Positions 25,421 through 33,659 of a stretch of 45,044 nucleotides of DNA are shown here, piece after piece; position 1 is the stretch's first letter, and each line of letters begins with the position of its first letter. Origin of the DNA: Methanobacteriota archaeon. Lineage in GTDB: Archaea > Thermoplasmatota > Poseidoniia > Poseidoniales > Poseidoniaceae. The stretch lies in contig PBET01000019.1 of assembly GCA_002719815.1 (NCBI GenBank), positions 24,939-69,982 of the forward strand. The letters run 5' to 3'. The notes under the pieces were generated by a model. The model was not told the origin of the DNA. It saw only the letters and a list, made by a program, of their open reading frames with translations, and made no database searches. The position numbers were made by a program, and so were the translations under genes.

Positions 25421-25978
25421 ATGCAGCAGAGAGTTCTCACGGTCTTTATGGCCCTCTCGATGTTGCTGGTCTCAACATCGGGTTGCATTGGTCTTCTCCA
25501 AAGTAGGGAATACATGGAGCACCTACGTGGCGATATTCAAGTACAGACGCAAACTGAGACAACGAGCATTGAACATTTCTTCGATCAAGCAGAAGTTGGC
25601 AGAGAGTGGAATGAGAAGTTTACAGTCGATTCAGAAGTAACAGCTATCGGTGTCTACTTCAAAACGACCATGGCTGGTGAAACGGTCAAAGAAATCTTTG
25701 AGCAACTTGGAATATTGGATCCTCGTCAGGTTGAAGTCAGGATTACAGATTCACTCGGAACGCTTCGATACAACGCTACACACGATTCAACGAAGACTGC
25801 TCCTTATGTGAACATCGTTCCTGGAGCGGATGGAAAATTTGTTTCTGGCGAATGGAACATCAACATCGTTGGTACAGGTGGTGGCCTGTTTGGAGAGCAG
25901 GATGACTTTTTGCTGAACGTCTATGTTGATCGTTCCTGCACGGTTTATCCTCAAGATGATGTCTGTGTTGTCGATTAG
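25421..25978 (+). CDS. Predicted lipoprotein of unknown function
   Basis: This 185-residue protein starts at ATG 25421 behind GGAGGGG; an in-frame TTG at 25409 overlaps that site. The N-terminus has a hydrophobic signal (VFMALSMLLVSTSGC) ending in a lipobox-like SGC, so Cys about residue 21 could be lipid-modified and the protein anchored on the cell surface. The mature part is mixed alpha/beta with no recognised family. Two late cysteines (RSCTVYPQDDVC) could form a disulfide. The stop overlaps that of the convergent downstream gene by 4 bp. The 152 bp before the start hold no convincing gene. Confidence 0.7.
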   Translation: MQQRVLTVFMALSMLLVSTSGCIGLLQSREYMEHLRGDIQVQTQTETTSIEHFFDQAEVGREWNEKFTVDSEVTAIGVYFKTTMAGETVKEIFEQLGILDPRQVEVRITDSLGTLRYNATHDSTKTAPYVNIVPGADGKFVSGEWNINIVGTGGGLFGEQDDFLLNVYVDRSCTVYPQDDVCVVD

Positions 25979-27144
25979 ACAAGCGATTCACTGCAGGCAT
26001 AACGACGACTGCAATGTCGACATTTCCCTTTTCGCTCATGGTTACGCTTTGCACCACCTTCGACCATTAATCGTTGAACTTCGATAATACTCTCTTGGAG
26101 ATGTTGTTGCGCATGTTGGTCCCAAAAGACCTGATGCACATCGTCCTCACCATAGCGAAGAACGCCATATGGTGGAGACTTGTTGGTACTTGTTTCAACG
26201 AGGGAAATGTAGGCTAACAGTTGCAAACGATGCGATGCATGAGGCTTCTTTGGAACCTTTCCTGTCTTTTGTTCCACAGGGATGAATTCCCCATCGATGA
26301 TGACGATTTGATCTGGGCGTCCACGTAGGCCGGAAACTGGATCGATGAGAAGGTCGCTACTTTTGTCATCGTCTGAATACATCAATTGAGCTCCTTCCTC
26401 AAGGCCCGCTTTCTTCCGATTCTCCACCATTTCATTCTCAGCCTTGAGCGACCGTTGAAGTTGCCATGTTGCCAAGAAGGTCCAAATGAAAGCAATGACG
26501 ATGAGAATAAATGCAGCCTGGTCTCGATCTTCTGCAGCAACCAATGCAATGGCATGAGCGCCGATGACAATCGTAGCAAGAAGCAAACCTGCTTCTGTCC
26601 TTCCTGCTGAAAACCATCCTCCCAAGAATCCGATTGGACTCCATGTTGGTTCTAATCCAGTCGATTCAAATTGTTCCTTTAGGTCGCGAATTTCTTTGAT
26701 ACTTCGCTCAAATTTGAACCAATTCCGCCATGGTAATGCAATGGATAGAATTGCTACAATTAAACAAGAAACTGACCACATCGAGAGAATTTTAGCGAAT
26801 TCGAGAGGAGGATTCATGACATCATCGATGTAGAGAAAGGCGATTGAATCGATGGCAAAGGCGATGATAATCCCAAACCACCACGACCAGATGAGAAGCG
26901 ATCTACGCATTCGGATCATGGCTTCTTGATATTCATTCATATCATTGTGAATCTCTTTGTGTTTCTCAACACCTTCTTCAATCGCCTCGCCAACGCCTGA
27001 TGTACCTTCTTTGGCAAGTTGCCAAGACAATGGGCAATACATGAATCGCTCCAAGTCGCTCGCACTAACGGGCAATGCGTTTCCATCTTCATCACAATAA
27101 TAGTCCTCAGGGCCGATTTTTGCACCTGAAAAAACGCCCCCCAT
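25975..27144 (-). CDS. Membrane-embedded Cas4/RecB-like PD-(D/E)XK nuclease with Fe-S ligands
   Basis: This 389-residue protein has a split Cas4-like nuclease. The N-terminal part has SDLERFMYCPLSWQL with Cys37, then a GVEKHKEIH helix. Four predicted membrane helices interrupt the domain, in two pairs at about 85-150 and 185-235. The nuclease core resumes with GRPDQIV (Asp278), IPVEQKTGK (Glu291, Lys293) and HRLQLLAYI (Gln308). The C-terminus gives CRHCSRRYAC: Cys375, 378 and 384 in the CxxC-x5-C spacing of the Cas4/AddB iron-sulfur cluster. All expected catalytic residues are present, so DNA exonuclease activity is likely. No cas genes or CRISPR array are nearby. The membrane insertion is unusual. 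The start ATG 27144 lacks a clear ribosome site. Confidence 0.82.
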   Translation of the reverse strand: MGGVFSGAKIGPEDYYCDEDGNALPVSASDLERFMYCPLSWQLAKEGTSGVGEAIEEGVEKHKEIHNDMNEYQEAMIRMRRSLLIWSWWFGIIIAFAIDSIAFLYIDDVMNPPLEFAKILSMWSVSCLIVAILSIALPWRNWFKFERSIKEIRDLKEQFESTGLEPTWSPIGFLGGWFSAGRTEAGLLLATIVIGAHAIALVAAEDRDQAAFILIVIAFIWTFLATWQLQRSLKAENEMVENRKKAGLEEGAQLMYSDDDKSSDLLIDPVSGLRGRPDQIVIIDGEFIPVEQKTGKVPKKPHASHRLQLLAYISLVETSTNKSPPYGVLRYGEDDVHQVFWDQHAQQHLQESIIEVQRLMVEGGAKRNHERKGKCRHCSRRYACSESLV

Positions 27145-27264
27145 GATGCATCTTTCGTCAACATAGATTTGATTTCTTCCCCTTCTTTCATCAAAATGGA
27201 GTTCTGAGATGATGCGAAGTGGTTAAGAAGAGCGTTTAGGTCGGTTGCTTGCTGAGGCCATACT

Positions 27265-27873
27265 ATGACTGAAGAAACGGGACTCTTGATTCCACTTGAA
27301 CTCTATGAAGAATCTGGTGTGAACATCGGAACAAAGCAGAAGAGCGCTGATATGAGTCGCTTTATCGACACAGTCAATTCCGATGGTCTTTACCTTCTCA
27401 ATTTGAATCAAACAGATACTCGAATCCGCATCATTGCATCCTTTTTGAATCAATACGATCCATCGAAGATTATGGTCGTCTCAGCTCGGCAGTACGGACA
27501 ACGTCCTGCTCGTATGTTTGCTGAAGCGATTGGAGCAAATTCAGCTGTTGGTCGATTCATCCCAGGAAGCCTCACCAATCCAGCTCTCCGCTCCTACAAG
27601 GAACCGGATGTCTTGTTTGTTACCGACCCAGCATCCGATCAACAATCGCTTCGAGAAGCCGTTAACACAGGTCTACCAATCGTTGGCCTCGTCGATGCAA
27701 ACAACAAGTTGCGAAACGTTGACGTTGCACTACCTGCAAACAACAAGAGTCGACACTCTCTTGCTCTCATTTACTGGCTTCTTTCCCGTGAAGTTCTCAA
27801 GTTGCGAGGAGAAACAACCGACGACGCTTGGGCAGAAGCAAACGATTTGGAAGATTGGAAGTCAACCTTCTGA
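27265..27873 (+). CDS. rpsB: Ribosomal protein uS2 (small subunit)
   Basis: This 202-residue protein matches archaeal uS2 (S2/SA). Signatures include SGVNIGTKQKSADMSRFI near residues 18-35, GLYLLNLNQTDTRIRI, FAEAIGANSAVGRFIPGSLTNP and DPASDQQSLREAVNTGLPIVGL. It forms part of the 30S body-head junction. Length is typical. The short acidic/Trp tail (DDAWAEANDLEDWKSTF) resembles archaeal forms. Here it stands apart from the usual archaeal operon with uS9, uL13 and RNA polymerase subunits. The 120 bp upstream separate it from the divergent nuclease gene. It overlaps the convergent dihydrouridine synthase by 12 bp. Confidence 0.95.
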   Translation: MTEETGLLIPLELYEESGVNIGTKQKSADMSRFIDTVNSDGLYLLNLNQTDTRIRIIASFLNQYDPSKIMVVSARQYGQRPARMFAEAIGANSAVGRFIPGSLTNPALRSYKEPDVLFVTDPASDQQSLREAVNTGLPIVGLVDANNKLRNVDVALPANNKSRHSLALIYWLLSREVLKLRGETTDDAWAEANDLEDWKSTF

Positions 27874-28899
27874 AATCGGTTTCAAGAAGTTGGAAATCGC
27901 TTCCGCAGCTTCGTTCACATCTGAAAGTTCGTGCATAAGCGTTCGTACTGATTTCGCACCAGGCAGGCCTTTTGAGAATGCAATTGCGTGACGTTGCATG
28001 GTCTGTTTGGCAAGCCCTGTTGTTTCTCGACAGAGTGTGACGTAACGGTCCCAACACCATCGTCGTGCTGCGAATGCTTTCGAAGTTGCAGACAACTCAT
28101 CCCAGTCGTCATCCCGTTCCATGACCCACGGCAATTCTTCTTCCTCCATCCATCCAAGTCCGACTTTGATCTGAGCAAAAACATCTGGACGGCCGATTGC
28201 TGCACGACCGATCATCAGTCCCGAAGCATTGGTTAATTCCAAACACTGTTGAGCGCTTTGCGCATCTGTAATGTCTCCATTCGCTACAACGGGGACTTCA
28301 ACAGCATTGACTGCATTTTGGATGGTTTCCCAATCAGCAATTCCAGAATACCGTTGACGAAGTGTACGTCCATGAATGCACAATCGTTGCGCACCAACTC
28401 GTTCCAGTGACTGACAGATGTTGACAGCATTGTTGGGTCCTTGACCCGTTCCAAGGCGCATCTTTGCCGTGACGGGTATGTCCACAGCATCGACGATGTT
28501 TTCAACCATCGAGACCAGTTTTTGTGGCTCACCCATCAATGCAGCACCTGCACAGATATTGGTGACCTTTGGAGCAGGACATCCGAAGTTCAAATCGATG
28601 ACGTCTGCGGAATCCTCAAGCATCGTTGCAGCTGTTACCATATCGTCCATTTCCCCTCCGAAAATCTGTGGAATGAAGGGTTGTTCACGAGGATCTGATT
28701 CCATTTTTCTCCAAGAGGCTGTGGCTTCGCGACTAAGTGCAGTACTGTTCGTAAATTCTGTAATCGTGATATCTGCACCACATTCCTTCGCAAGCAAACG
28801 ATACGGAAGGTCGGACACGCCTGCCATCGGAGCGAGATAGAGCGGTCGTTGTTCACCCGACCAAGGCTCGTAGGTATCGAATCCGAAATCACGCATCAT
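27862..28899 (-). CDS. dus: tRNA-dihydrouridine synthase
   Basis: This 345-residue FMN-dependent TIM barrel reduces uridines in tRNA D-loops. Motifs are LAPMAGVSDLPYRLLAKECGA at the start of the barrel and DVIDLNFGCPAPKV, with the catalytic Cys in GCP. KMRLG, CIHGRTLRQRYSG, PVVANGDI and GLMIGRAAIGRPDVF (phosphate site) follow. It is closer to DusB/DusA-type barrels than to archaeosine enzymes. The C-terminal helical domain runs from about residue 250. The start ATG overlaps the stop of the upstream regulator gene (ATGA), so the two are probably co-translated. A second ATG follows immediately. Confidence 0.93.
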   Translation of the reverse strand: MMRDFGFDTYEPWSGEQRPLYLAPMAGVSDLPYRLLAKECGADITITEFTNSTALSREATASWRKMESDPREQPFIPQIFGGEMDDMVTAATMLEDSADVIDLNFGCPAPKVTNICAGAALMGEPQKLVSMVENIVDAVDIPVTAKMRLGTGQGPNNAVNICQSLERVGAQRLCIHGRTLRQRYSGIADWETIQNAVNAVEVPVVANGDITDAQSAQQCLELTNASGLMIGRAAIGRPDVFAQIKVGLGWMEEEELPWVMERDDDWDELSATSKAFAARRWCWDRYVTLCRETTGLAKQTMQRHAIAFSKGLPGAKSVRTLMHELSDVNEAAEAISNFLKPISEG

Positions 28900-30008
28900 G
28901 CATCGCCCGGTGACAGAACCTCTTCAATCATCGCACCTACACGTCGAATCCTACGCAAGACTCGATCGAATCGTGTGGTCATGATTTGTTGACAATCTTC
29001 AAGCGTATGTCCAACCAATCGATAGCCAAGTGGTAGTCGGCCTCCAAGTAAATTGAGCAAGAGCATTTGTTCAGAAGCATCGATGTTCTGCATTGCTTGT
29101 TGAACATCTTCAACAGTGAGTTTTCCTTTCGCAAGTGGTTGGAGAAGCGAAGCGTGGGTTTTCTCAGGAATTATTCGCATGAAGCCACCTTTCTTGAGCA
29201 ACCAATCCTCTCCTCGTCGTTGATGTTGCGTCATCATTGCAGACCAAAGAGCCGATGCAAGACGGTCAGTACGCGGTATTCGTTCCACGAAACCACATGC
29301 TCGAAAACGTTCGAGGATTCGTCCAAGTCGTGCCTTCTGTCCTCCAAATTGTTCGTGAACATCATCAAGTGAAACGGGTGTTCCAGTGTTGAGTAGAAAA
29401 TCGAACAGTTGCTCAGAGACCGAATTGTGAAGAATTTCATTTCCAGGGCGATCGCCAAGCAATCCAAAATCAGCCATCCATTGTGTCAAATCCGAAGCAT
29501 CCTGCTGAGTCGATCGATAATCAACAATGCTGAGGTTGAGAGGAAGTTGTGATTCTTCAGCAATTTCGTTTGGTAATGATACGCCTTCTCGCTGCCATCG
29601 TGGTTGAAGCAACTGCATTTTCTGATCAAGAATCAGTCGATATTGAGCGAAACACAACTCGAGGGCTTGGGACAATCCTCCGCCTCGAAGGATGTAGGTT
29701 CTCCAGCCCTTACCTTCATTTGTGTAAGAGAGTAAGCCCGATTGGCTAAGTCGAGCGAGATGATGATTGAGTGCTGCTGGCGTCATCGCAAGCTCATCGG
29801 AAAGCTCCTGTGCATCCCACGATTTCTGAGGATATTGGAAAAAGTGATCACGCAACATACGATGAATAGGTGAAGCAGCCCCGTAATCGGCCGTAGCATC
29901 GCCTTTTCGACGAACAAAACAAAACGATTCAACGAACCATCCAACCAATCGATCGATTGAGCGATCCGTTGTTGGCATTGGAAGTTCTTCCAATTTCAAA
30001 TTGAGCAT
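28896..30008 (-). CDS. Winged-helix DNA-binding protein (ArsR-like), two-domain regulator
   Basis: This 370-residue protein has an N-terminal winged helix at about 55-110, with WDAQELSDELAMTPAALNHHLARLSQSGLLSY followed by a Gly-rich wing. This resembles ArsR/GntR-like helix-turn-helix proteins, and a second possible winged helix (LDDVHEQFGGQKARLGRILERFRACGFVE) follows near 220-250. No ligand-binding family is recognised in the rest. It is co-transcribed with the downstream dihydrouridine synthase (ATGA overlap). The ATG at 30008 lacks a ribosome site; ATG 29978 is an alternative. It may be an archaeal-type regulator specific to this lineage. Confidence 0.75.
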   Translation of the reverse strand: MLNLKLEELPMPTTDRSIDRLVGWFVESFCFVRRKGDATADYGAASPIHRMLRDHFFQYPQKSWDAQELSDELAMTPAALNHHLARLSQSGLLSYTNEGKGWRTYILRGGGLSQALELCFAQYRLILDQKMQLLQPRWQREGVSLPNEIAEESQLPLNLSIVDYRSTQQDASDLTQWMADFGLLGDRPGNEILHNSVSEQLFDFLLNTGTPVSLDDVHEQFGGQKARLGRILERFRACGFVERIPRTDRLASALWSAMMTQHQRRGEDWLLKKGGFMRIIPEKTHASLLQPLAKGKLTVEDVQQAMQNIDASEQMLLLNLLGGRLPLGYRLVGHTLEDCQQIMTTRFDRVLRRIRRVGAMIEEVLSPGDA

Positions 30009-30072
30009 AACAGATTACAAGTGGCGATGGTCTTTGAAGGCTATGCAACAATTCCTTTTCAGAAAGGGAAAA

Positions 30073-30741
30073 TTATGCTTGAGCACGACGACCGTCATCC
30101 CAGTTGTAGGTCACACGTTCGCTTCTTCGGAATGTTTCGGGTTCAATATGAGGGGCAAGATTGAGAACATCCAATCGTAATATGCCTCGTCGACGTAAGA
30201 CTTTGACTGCAGAGTGAACGCTTGCTCGACTGCGTCCGATTCTTCGAGCAAGTTGTGCTTGCGAGCGCGGAATACCTTCCTCAAGAATGTCATCGATTAC
30301 TTGTCGTTGAACGGCCGATAGTCCGATTGGAAGGCTTGAAGCAATACGCTGATGATCATTTGAAACCGATTGAAGAAGTTCAACCTGAGCAGGTCCACCT
30401 GCGAAGTAACAGGTACGTCCATTCACAGGCATGACCGTGATGTTTCCTTGATTTTGCATCACGTCAAGATGATGTCGAAGCGTTCCATTCGCAGCACTCA
30501 GTTCGTTTTGCAATTCCCGATAGCACAAGCCAGGATGTCGCTCAAGGGTGCGTAGAACACGAGTGCGGAATGGGTGTTCGCTCGATTGTCGTTTTGTTGA
30601 GATTCCACCAAATGCGAATGCAGATGCCGTTGAAGCCATCGCCGCAACACCGTGTGCAAGGCCTGCGATTCCACCTGCCGCTCCAGCGAGTCCAGCGGCC
30701 AGCCATGGACGCTGACGAACCCATTGCGCAAGGAGAGGCAT
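30073..30741 (-). CDS. Membrane-tethered winged-helix transcriptional regulator
   Basis: This 222-residue protein begins with an Ala/Gly-rich hydrophobic segment at about 14-45 (LAAGLAGAAGGIAGLAHGVAAM), likely a membrane helix or hairpin. A first winged helix at about 58-108 contains HPGLCYRELQNELSAANGTLRHHLDVM. A second at about 140-190 contains SQAQLARRIGRSRASVHSAVKVLRRRGIL. The tail is basic. Two winged helices behind a membrane anchor suggest a membrane-bound regulator. The start has no ribosome site, but a TATA-like AATTAAGATA sits about 26 nt upstream and a perfect 14-bp palindrome lies between the two. The effector is unknown. Confidence 0.8.
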   Translation of the reverse strand: MPLLAQWVRQRPWLAAGLAGAAGGIAGLAHGVAAMASTASAFAFGGISTKRQSSEHPFRTRVLRTLERHPGLCYRELQNELSAANGTLRHHLDVMQNQGNITVMPVNGRTCYFAGGPAQVELLQSVSNDHQRIASSLPIGLSAVQRQVIDDILEEGIPRSQAQLARRIGRSRASVHSAVKVLRRRGILRLDVLNLAPHIEPETFRRSERVTYNWDDGRRAQA

Positions 30742-30745
30742 AGGT

Positions 30746-30759
30746 TGAGGATATCCTCA
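30746..30759 (-). promoter_or_regulatory. Perfect 14-bp palindrome at regulator promoter (candidate autoregulatory operator)
   Basis: TGAGGATATCCTCA is a perfect palindrome lying 4 nt upstream of ATG 30741. It sits between the minus-strand TATA-like element (AATTAAGATA near 30763-30772) and the probable leaderless transcription start. A protein bound here would block RNA polymerase. Autoregulation is an inference from position. Confidence 0.5.
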
Positions 30760-30762
30760 TTG

Positions 30763-30772
30763 TATCTTAATT
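30763..30772 (-). promoter_or_regulatory. TATA-like element of the membrane-tethered regulator
   Basis: AATTAAGATA on the minus strand is centred about 26 nt upstream of ATG 30741. This is the spacing expected for a leaderless archaeal transcript. Confidence 0.4.
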
Positions 30773-30788
30773 CATCGTATTGATGCAT

Positions 30789-31259
30789 CTATGTGCTGAT
30801 GATCGATCCTTGATGGATTTTCATGAATGCAACCAATGGTGAAAGAAGACGACCACAGGTTATTCCATGGCTTGATAATCGATAGGTGACACGAACCGGA
30901 GGTCCATCGGTCACAATTCGTTCGACCAAACCTTCGTCAGCAAGATAGCGTAATTTGTCCGAAAGTGTTCGAGAAGAGATTCCTTTGAGCAGATGCTTCA
31001 TTTCATTGAATCGTCGATCGCCAGCGATGTACAGAGTGGAAAGGATTTCGATGGTCCAACGAGAACCAAAGACGTTCAACGCTTCAACTGCAGCATCCAC
31101 TTCCCAATTCAAGTCAAATCGCCCTTGCGTAGAGTGATCAGCGAGAAGAGAACGTACAGAACCGCCGATTTGAATTGTTTCGCTTATTTTGTCACTAATG
31201 GTTTTGAGTTCAGTTGTTGGGAGTACCATCGGTGGTTCTGGCATGAAACCCCGTTGCAT
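30789..31259 (-). CDS. HxlR-family winged-helix regulator
   Basis: The domain near the middle reads FGSRWTIEILSTLY, then RRFNEMKHLLKGISSRTLSDKLRYLADEGLVER and PPVRVTYRLSSHG. This is the HxlR pattern (usually GGKWTLLIL, RFxELxxxxxGISxRxLxxxLKxLxxxGLV). The Cys common in the N-terminus of redox-sensing members is missing. About 60 residues precede the domain. I chose ATG 31259; ATG 31244 and ATG 31319 are alternatives, and the last would run into the divergent gene. It is divergent from the fused beta-oxidation gene at 31345 with a shared control region, so regulation of that gene is plausible but not shown. Confidence 0.82.
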   Translation of the reverse strand: MQRGFMPEPPMVLPTTELKTISDKISETIQIGGSVRSLLADHSTQGRFDLNWEVDAAVEALNVFGSRWTIEILSTLYIAGDRRFNEMKHLLKGISSRTLSDKLRYLADEGLVERIVTDGPPVRVTYRLSSHGITCGRLLSPLVAFMKIHQGSIIST

Positions 31260-31344
31260 TCCCCATACTTGATTTCTTTTCAACACCGAATGAACAAAAC
31301 GCAAGAGCGTATGATTCATGAACGGTTTGCCATTCGTTCACGGC

Positions 31345-33420
31345 ATGAAGGCTGTTGAGAACGTCGCAATCATCGGTGCAGGAAACATGGGTTCAGGAAT
31401 TGCACAGAAGAGTGCTCAAGAAGGATTCAATGTTCAAATGGTCGACAGGGAGGCACAATATGTTGCTCGCGGTCGCTCAATTATCGAGAATTTTTTGCAA
31501 GAAGCCATCGAGCGGCGAATCTTCTCACAAGACGAAGTGAATGCCACACTTGGACGAATCACGGATGTTGTTGGAACAGAAAATACAGCTGAAGATACCG
31601 ATTTGGTCATCGAAGCAGTGTTCGAAGATTTTGGAATCAAGACCTCGGTCTTTTCAACTCTCGACGAGGTTTGTGGTGAGGGAACAATCCTTGCCTCCAA
31701 CACCTCCTCGCTCTCAGTTAATGCACTAGCAGAAGCAACAGGCCGACCAGACCGGTTTGTAGGATTGCACTTCTTCTATCATCCTGCTAAGAACCGATTG
31801 ATTGAGGTTATTCCTGCTGAAACAACCTCCAAGGATACACTCGATCGAACCGTTCAGTACTGTCGAACGCTTGGAAAAGTGGTGATTGTTTGCAAAGATC
31901 GACCAGGATTTGTAGTCAACAGATTCTTTGTCCCTTGGCTGAATGAAGCATGTTTGTTGCTGGAAGAAGGTGTTGCAACAGCAGCACAAATCGATGCAAT
32001 TTCATGCAAAGCATTCCGAATAGGACTCGGCCCATTTGGATTGATGAACCTTACAGGCCCACCGATTGCATTGCATTCCACAGATTATCTTGCAGAACAA
32101 TTGAACACGCCTCGCTACAATGGCGCACAGAATCTCCGAGACCTTGTTGCGAACAATGCAATGTGGCCGATTGAAGATGAAACCGAATACACTCAAGAAC
32201 AGTATACAACAGTCTCTGAGCGTCTTTTGGGAGTCGTCTTCGGTGTTGCAGCACAGATTGTTGAGGAAGATATCTGTTCGATGGAAGATGTTGATCGTGG
32301 TGCAAAAGTCGGTCTTCGATGGGCTCGAGGGCCGTTCGAAATGATGAATCGAATCGGAGTTGCAGAAGCGTATCGTATGGCATCAGCGTATCAATCGCTT
32401 GCCGGAGATGCATGGGTGCTTCCTTCGTTCTTCAAGGATCGATCAGATGCAGGAGTTAACTGGGATTTCTCTTACGTTGATTCCTCAACAGAGGATGGAA
32501 TTGCAACCATTACCATCAATCGACCTGAAGCAATGAATGCATTGAACGAAGTCGTTGTTGCTCAACTCACGGAGGCGGTTCAAGCCGCAAATTCAGATAG
32601 CAATGTTTCGACCATCGTTCTCGATGGTGCTGGAAAAGCATTCGTAGCTGGAGCAGATGTCAAATTCTTTGTTGACAAGATTCGTTCGGATGACATTCCA
32701 GACATTGAAACCTTCACCGAAAATGGGCATGTTCTTCTCGCAGCACTCGAGGACTCAAGTAAAACAACGATTGCTTTGACGACCGGTCTAGCACTTGGAG
32801 GAGGGCTTGAACTTGCCCTCGCTTGCGATTATCGTATTGGAACTCGAAGGACACAATTCAGATTTCCAGAGACGAGCATTGGAATTTACCCAGCACTCGG
32901 TGGTACACAACGACCTGCTCGAATTGCAGGTCGAGAACTTGGCCGATGGGCCGTTCTTGCAGGAAATTTCATGAATGCGGAAACTGCAACAGATCTTGGA
33001 CTTGTAACGCATCTTGTTGACATCAATGATGTTCCGAACTGCATAACTGAAATTCATGCAACAGGTAAGCCATCAGACAAGTATCCTGGTAAGCCGATGA
33101 ATGAGAACAGTCCAGTCGTCAAATTTGCGAAGAAATTCTTCTCAGATGGGAACATGGATGCATTACTCGCTGGCTCCTGTCCAGATGGATTCGATGCTGA
33201 AGACAAGACCGTTGCTCGCCAATTGAAATCGCTCAAGTTTACTGCACCAATCGGACTGGCTATGGCAAGTGAACGAATCGATGCAACCGCTTCAATGTCA
33301 CTCGATGAAGGACTTCAACTTGAGTTGCAAGGATTGGATCGAATCTTCTCAACGGAAGACGCACTCGAAGGTCTCAGCGCTTTAATCGAAGGCCGAAGAG
33401 CGACTTACAAGAATGCCTAA
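31345..33420 (+). CDS. Fused 3-hydroxyacyl-CoA dehydrogenase / enoyl-CoA hydratase
   Basis: This 691-residue bifunctional enzyme catalyses two beta-oxidation steps. The N-terminal part is the NAD-binding dehydrogenase: VAIIGAGNMGSGIAQKSAQ, GLHFFYHPAKNRLIEVI with the catalytic His and Glu region, and DRPGFVVNRF. A second dehydrogenase C-domain repeat follows near 280-350. The C-terminal part from about 370 is a crotonase: NRPEAMNALNEV, AFVAGADVKFF (oxyanion hole), ALGGGLELALACDYRI and FPETSIGIYPALGGTQR with the catalytic glutamates. The order (dehydrogenase first) is the archaeal one, opposite to bacterial FadB. ATG 31345 is used because the longer frame begins inside the divergent promoter; there is no ribosome site, so it may be leaderless. 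Confidence 0.93.
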   Translation: MKAVENVAIIGAGNMGSGIAQKSAQEGFNVQMVDREAQYVARGRSIIENFLQEAIERRIFSQDEVNATLGRITDVVGTENTAEDTDLVIEAVFEDFGIKTSVFSTLDEVCGEGTILASNTSSLSVNALAEATGRPDRFVGLHFFYHPAKNRLIEVIPAETTSKDTLDRTVQYCRTLGKVVIVCKDRPGFVVNRFFVPWLNEACLLLEEGVATAAQIDAISCKAFRIGLGPFGLMNLTGPPIALHSTDYLAEQLNTPRYNGAQNLRDLVANNAMWPIEDETEYTQEQYTTVSERLLGVVFGVAAQIVEEDICSMEDVDRGAKVGLRWARGPFEMMNRIGVAEAYRMASAYQSLAGDAWVLPSFFKDRSDAGVNWDFSYVDSSTEDGIATITINRPEAMNALNEVVVAQLTEAVQAANSDSNVSTIVLDGAGKAFVAGADVKFFVDKIRSDDIPDIETFTENGHVLLAALEDSSKTTIALTTGLALGGGLELALACDYRIGTRRTQFRFPETSIGIYPALGGTQRPARIAGRELGRWAVLAGNFMNAETATDLGLVTHLVDINDVPNCITEIHATGKPSDKYPGKPMNENSPVVKFAKKFFSDGNMDALLAGSCPDGFDAEDKTVARQLKSLKFTAPIGLAMASERIDATASMSLDEGLQLELQGLDRIFSTEDALEGLSALIEGRRATYKNA

Positions 33421-33659
33421 ACCCAACACGATTGCATCTTCTGGATGGATTCAACAATCTTTCCAAGTTCGATGGACTCTTCTTGCTCTTGTGCGAGCAA
33501 GATTCGGTTCTCGACAGCTTCGACAAGATCGTCGCTTGGTTCCTGTCCCAACATATCGGTCAGAACTTCCTTCAAGGATTTTGATTGACCTCGAAGAATG
33601 GCGAGATGCGCCTTGATTTTCTCTTCATCATCGCGTGGTGAGCGTACGTTTGAGGTCAA
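33417..33659 (-). CDS. Small helical protein in E1/JAMM cluster, unknown function
   Basis: This 80-residue protein begins with TTG at 33659, overlapping the stop of the JAMM gene (TTGA), so it is translationally coupled. It is highly charged and predicted helical, with KIKAHLAILRGQSKSLKEVL, DLVEAVENRILLAQEQ and ELGKIVESIQKM. It ends in QSCWV, with a single Cys three residues from the C-terminus and no Gly-Gly, so it does not look like a ubiquitin-like modifier. Its tail overlaps the 3' end of the convergent fused beta-oxidation gene by 4 bp. No family is recognised. Its role may be as an adaptor or substrate of the neighbouring enzymes. Confidence 0.6.
   Translation of the reverse strand: MTSNVRSPRDDEEKIKAHLAILRGQSKSLKEVLTDMLGQEPSDDLVEAVENRILLAQEQEESIELGKIVESIQKMQSCWV

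Noticed and set aside
25975-27144. Possible CRISPR-Cas locus suggested by the Cas4-like protein
   Set aside because: No repeat-spacer array and no other cas gene are in the window; stand-alone Cas4-like nucleases are common in archaea.
30054-30068. CCTTTTCAGAAAGG hairpin between two regulator genes
   Set aside because: It is short and bulged; archaeal termination relies mainly on T-tracts, so I could not support it as a terminator.
33417-33659. 80-residue protein as a ubiquitin-like modifier
   Set aside because: It is all-helical in appearance and ends in QSCWV, without a beta-grasp pattern or Gly-Gly end.
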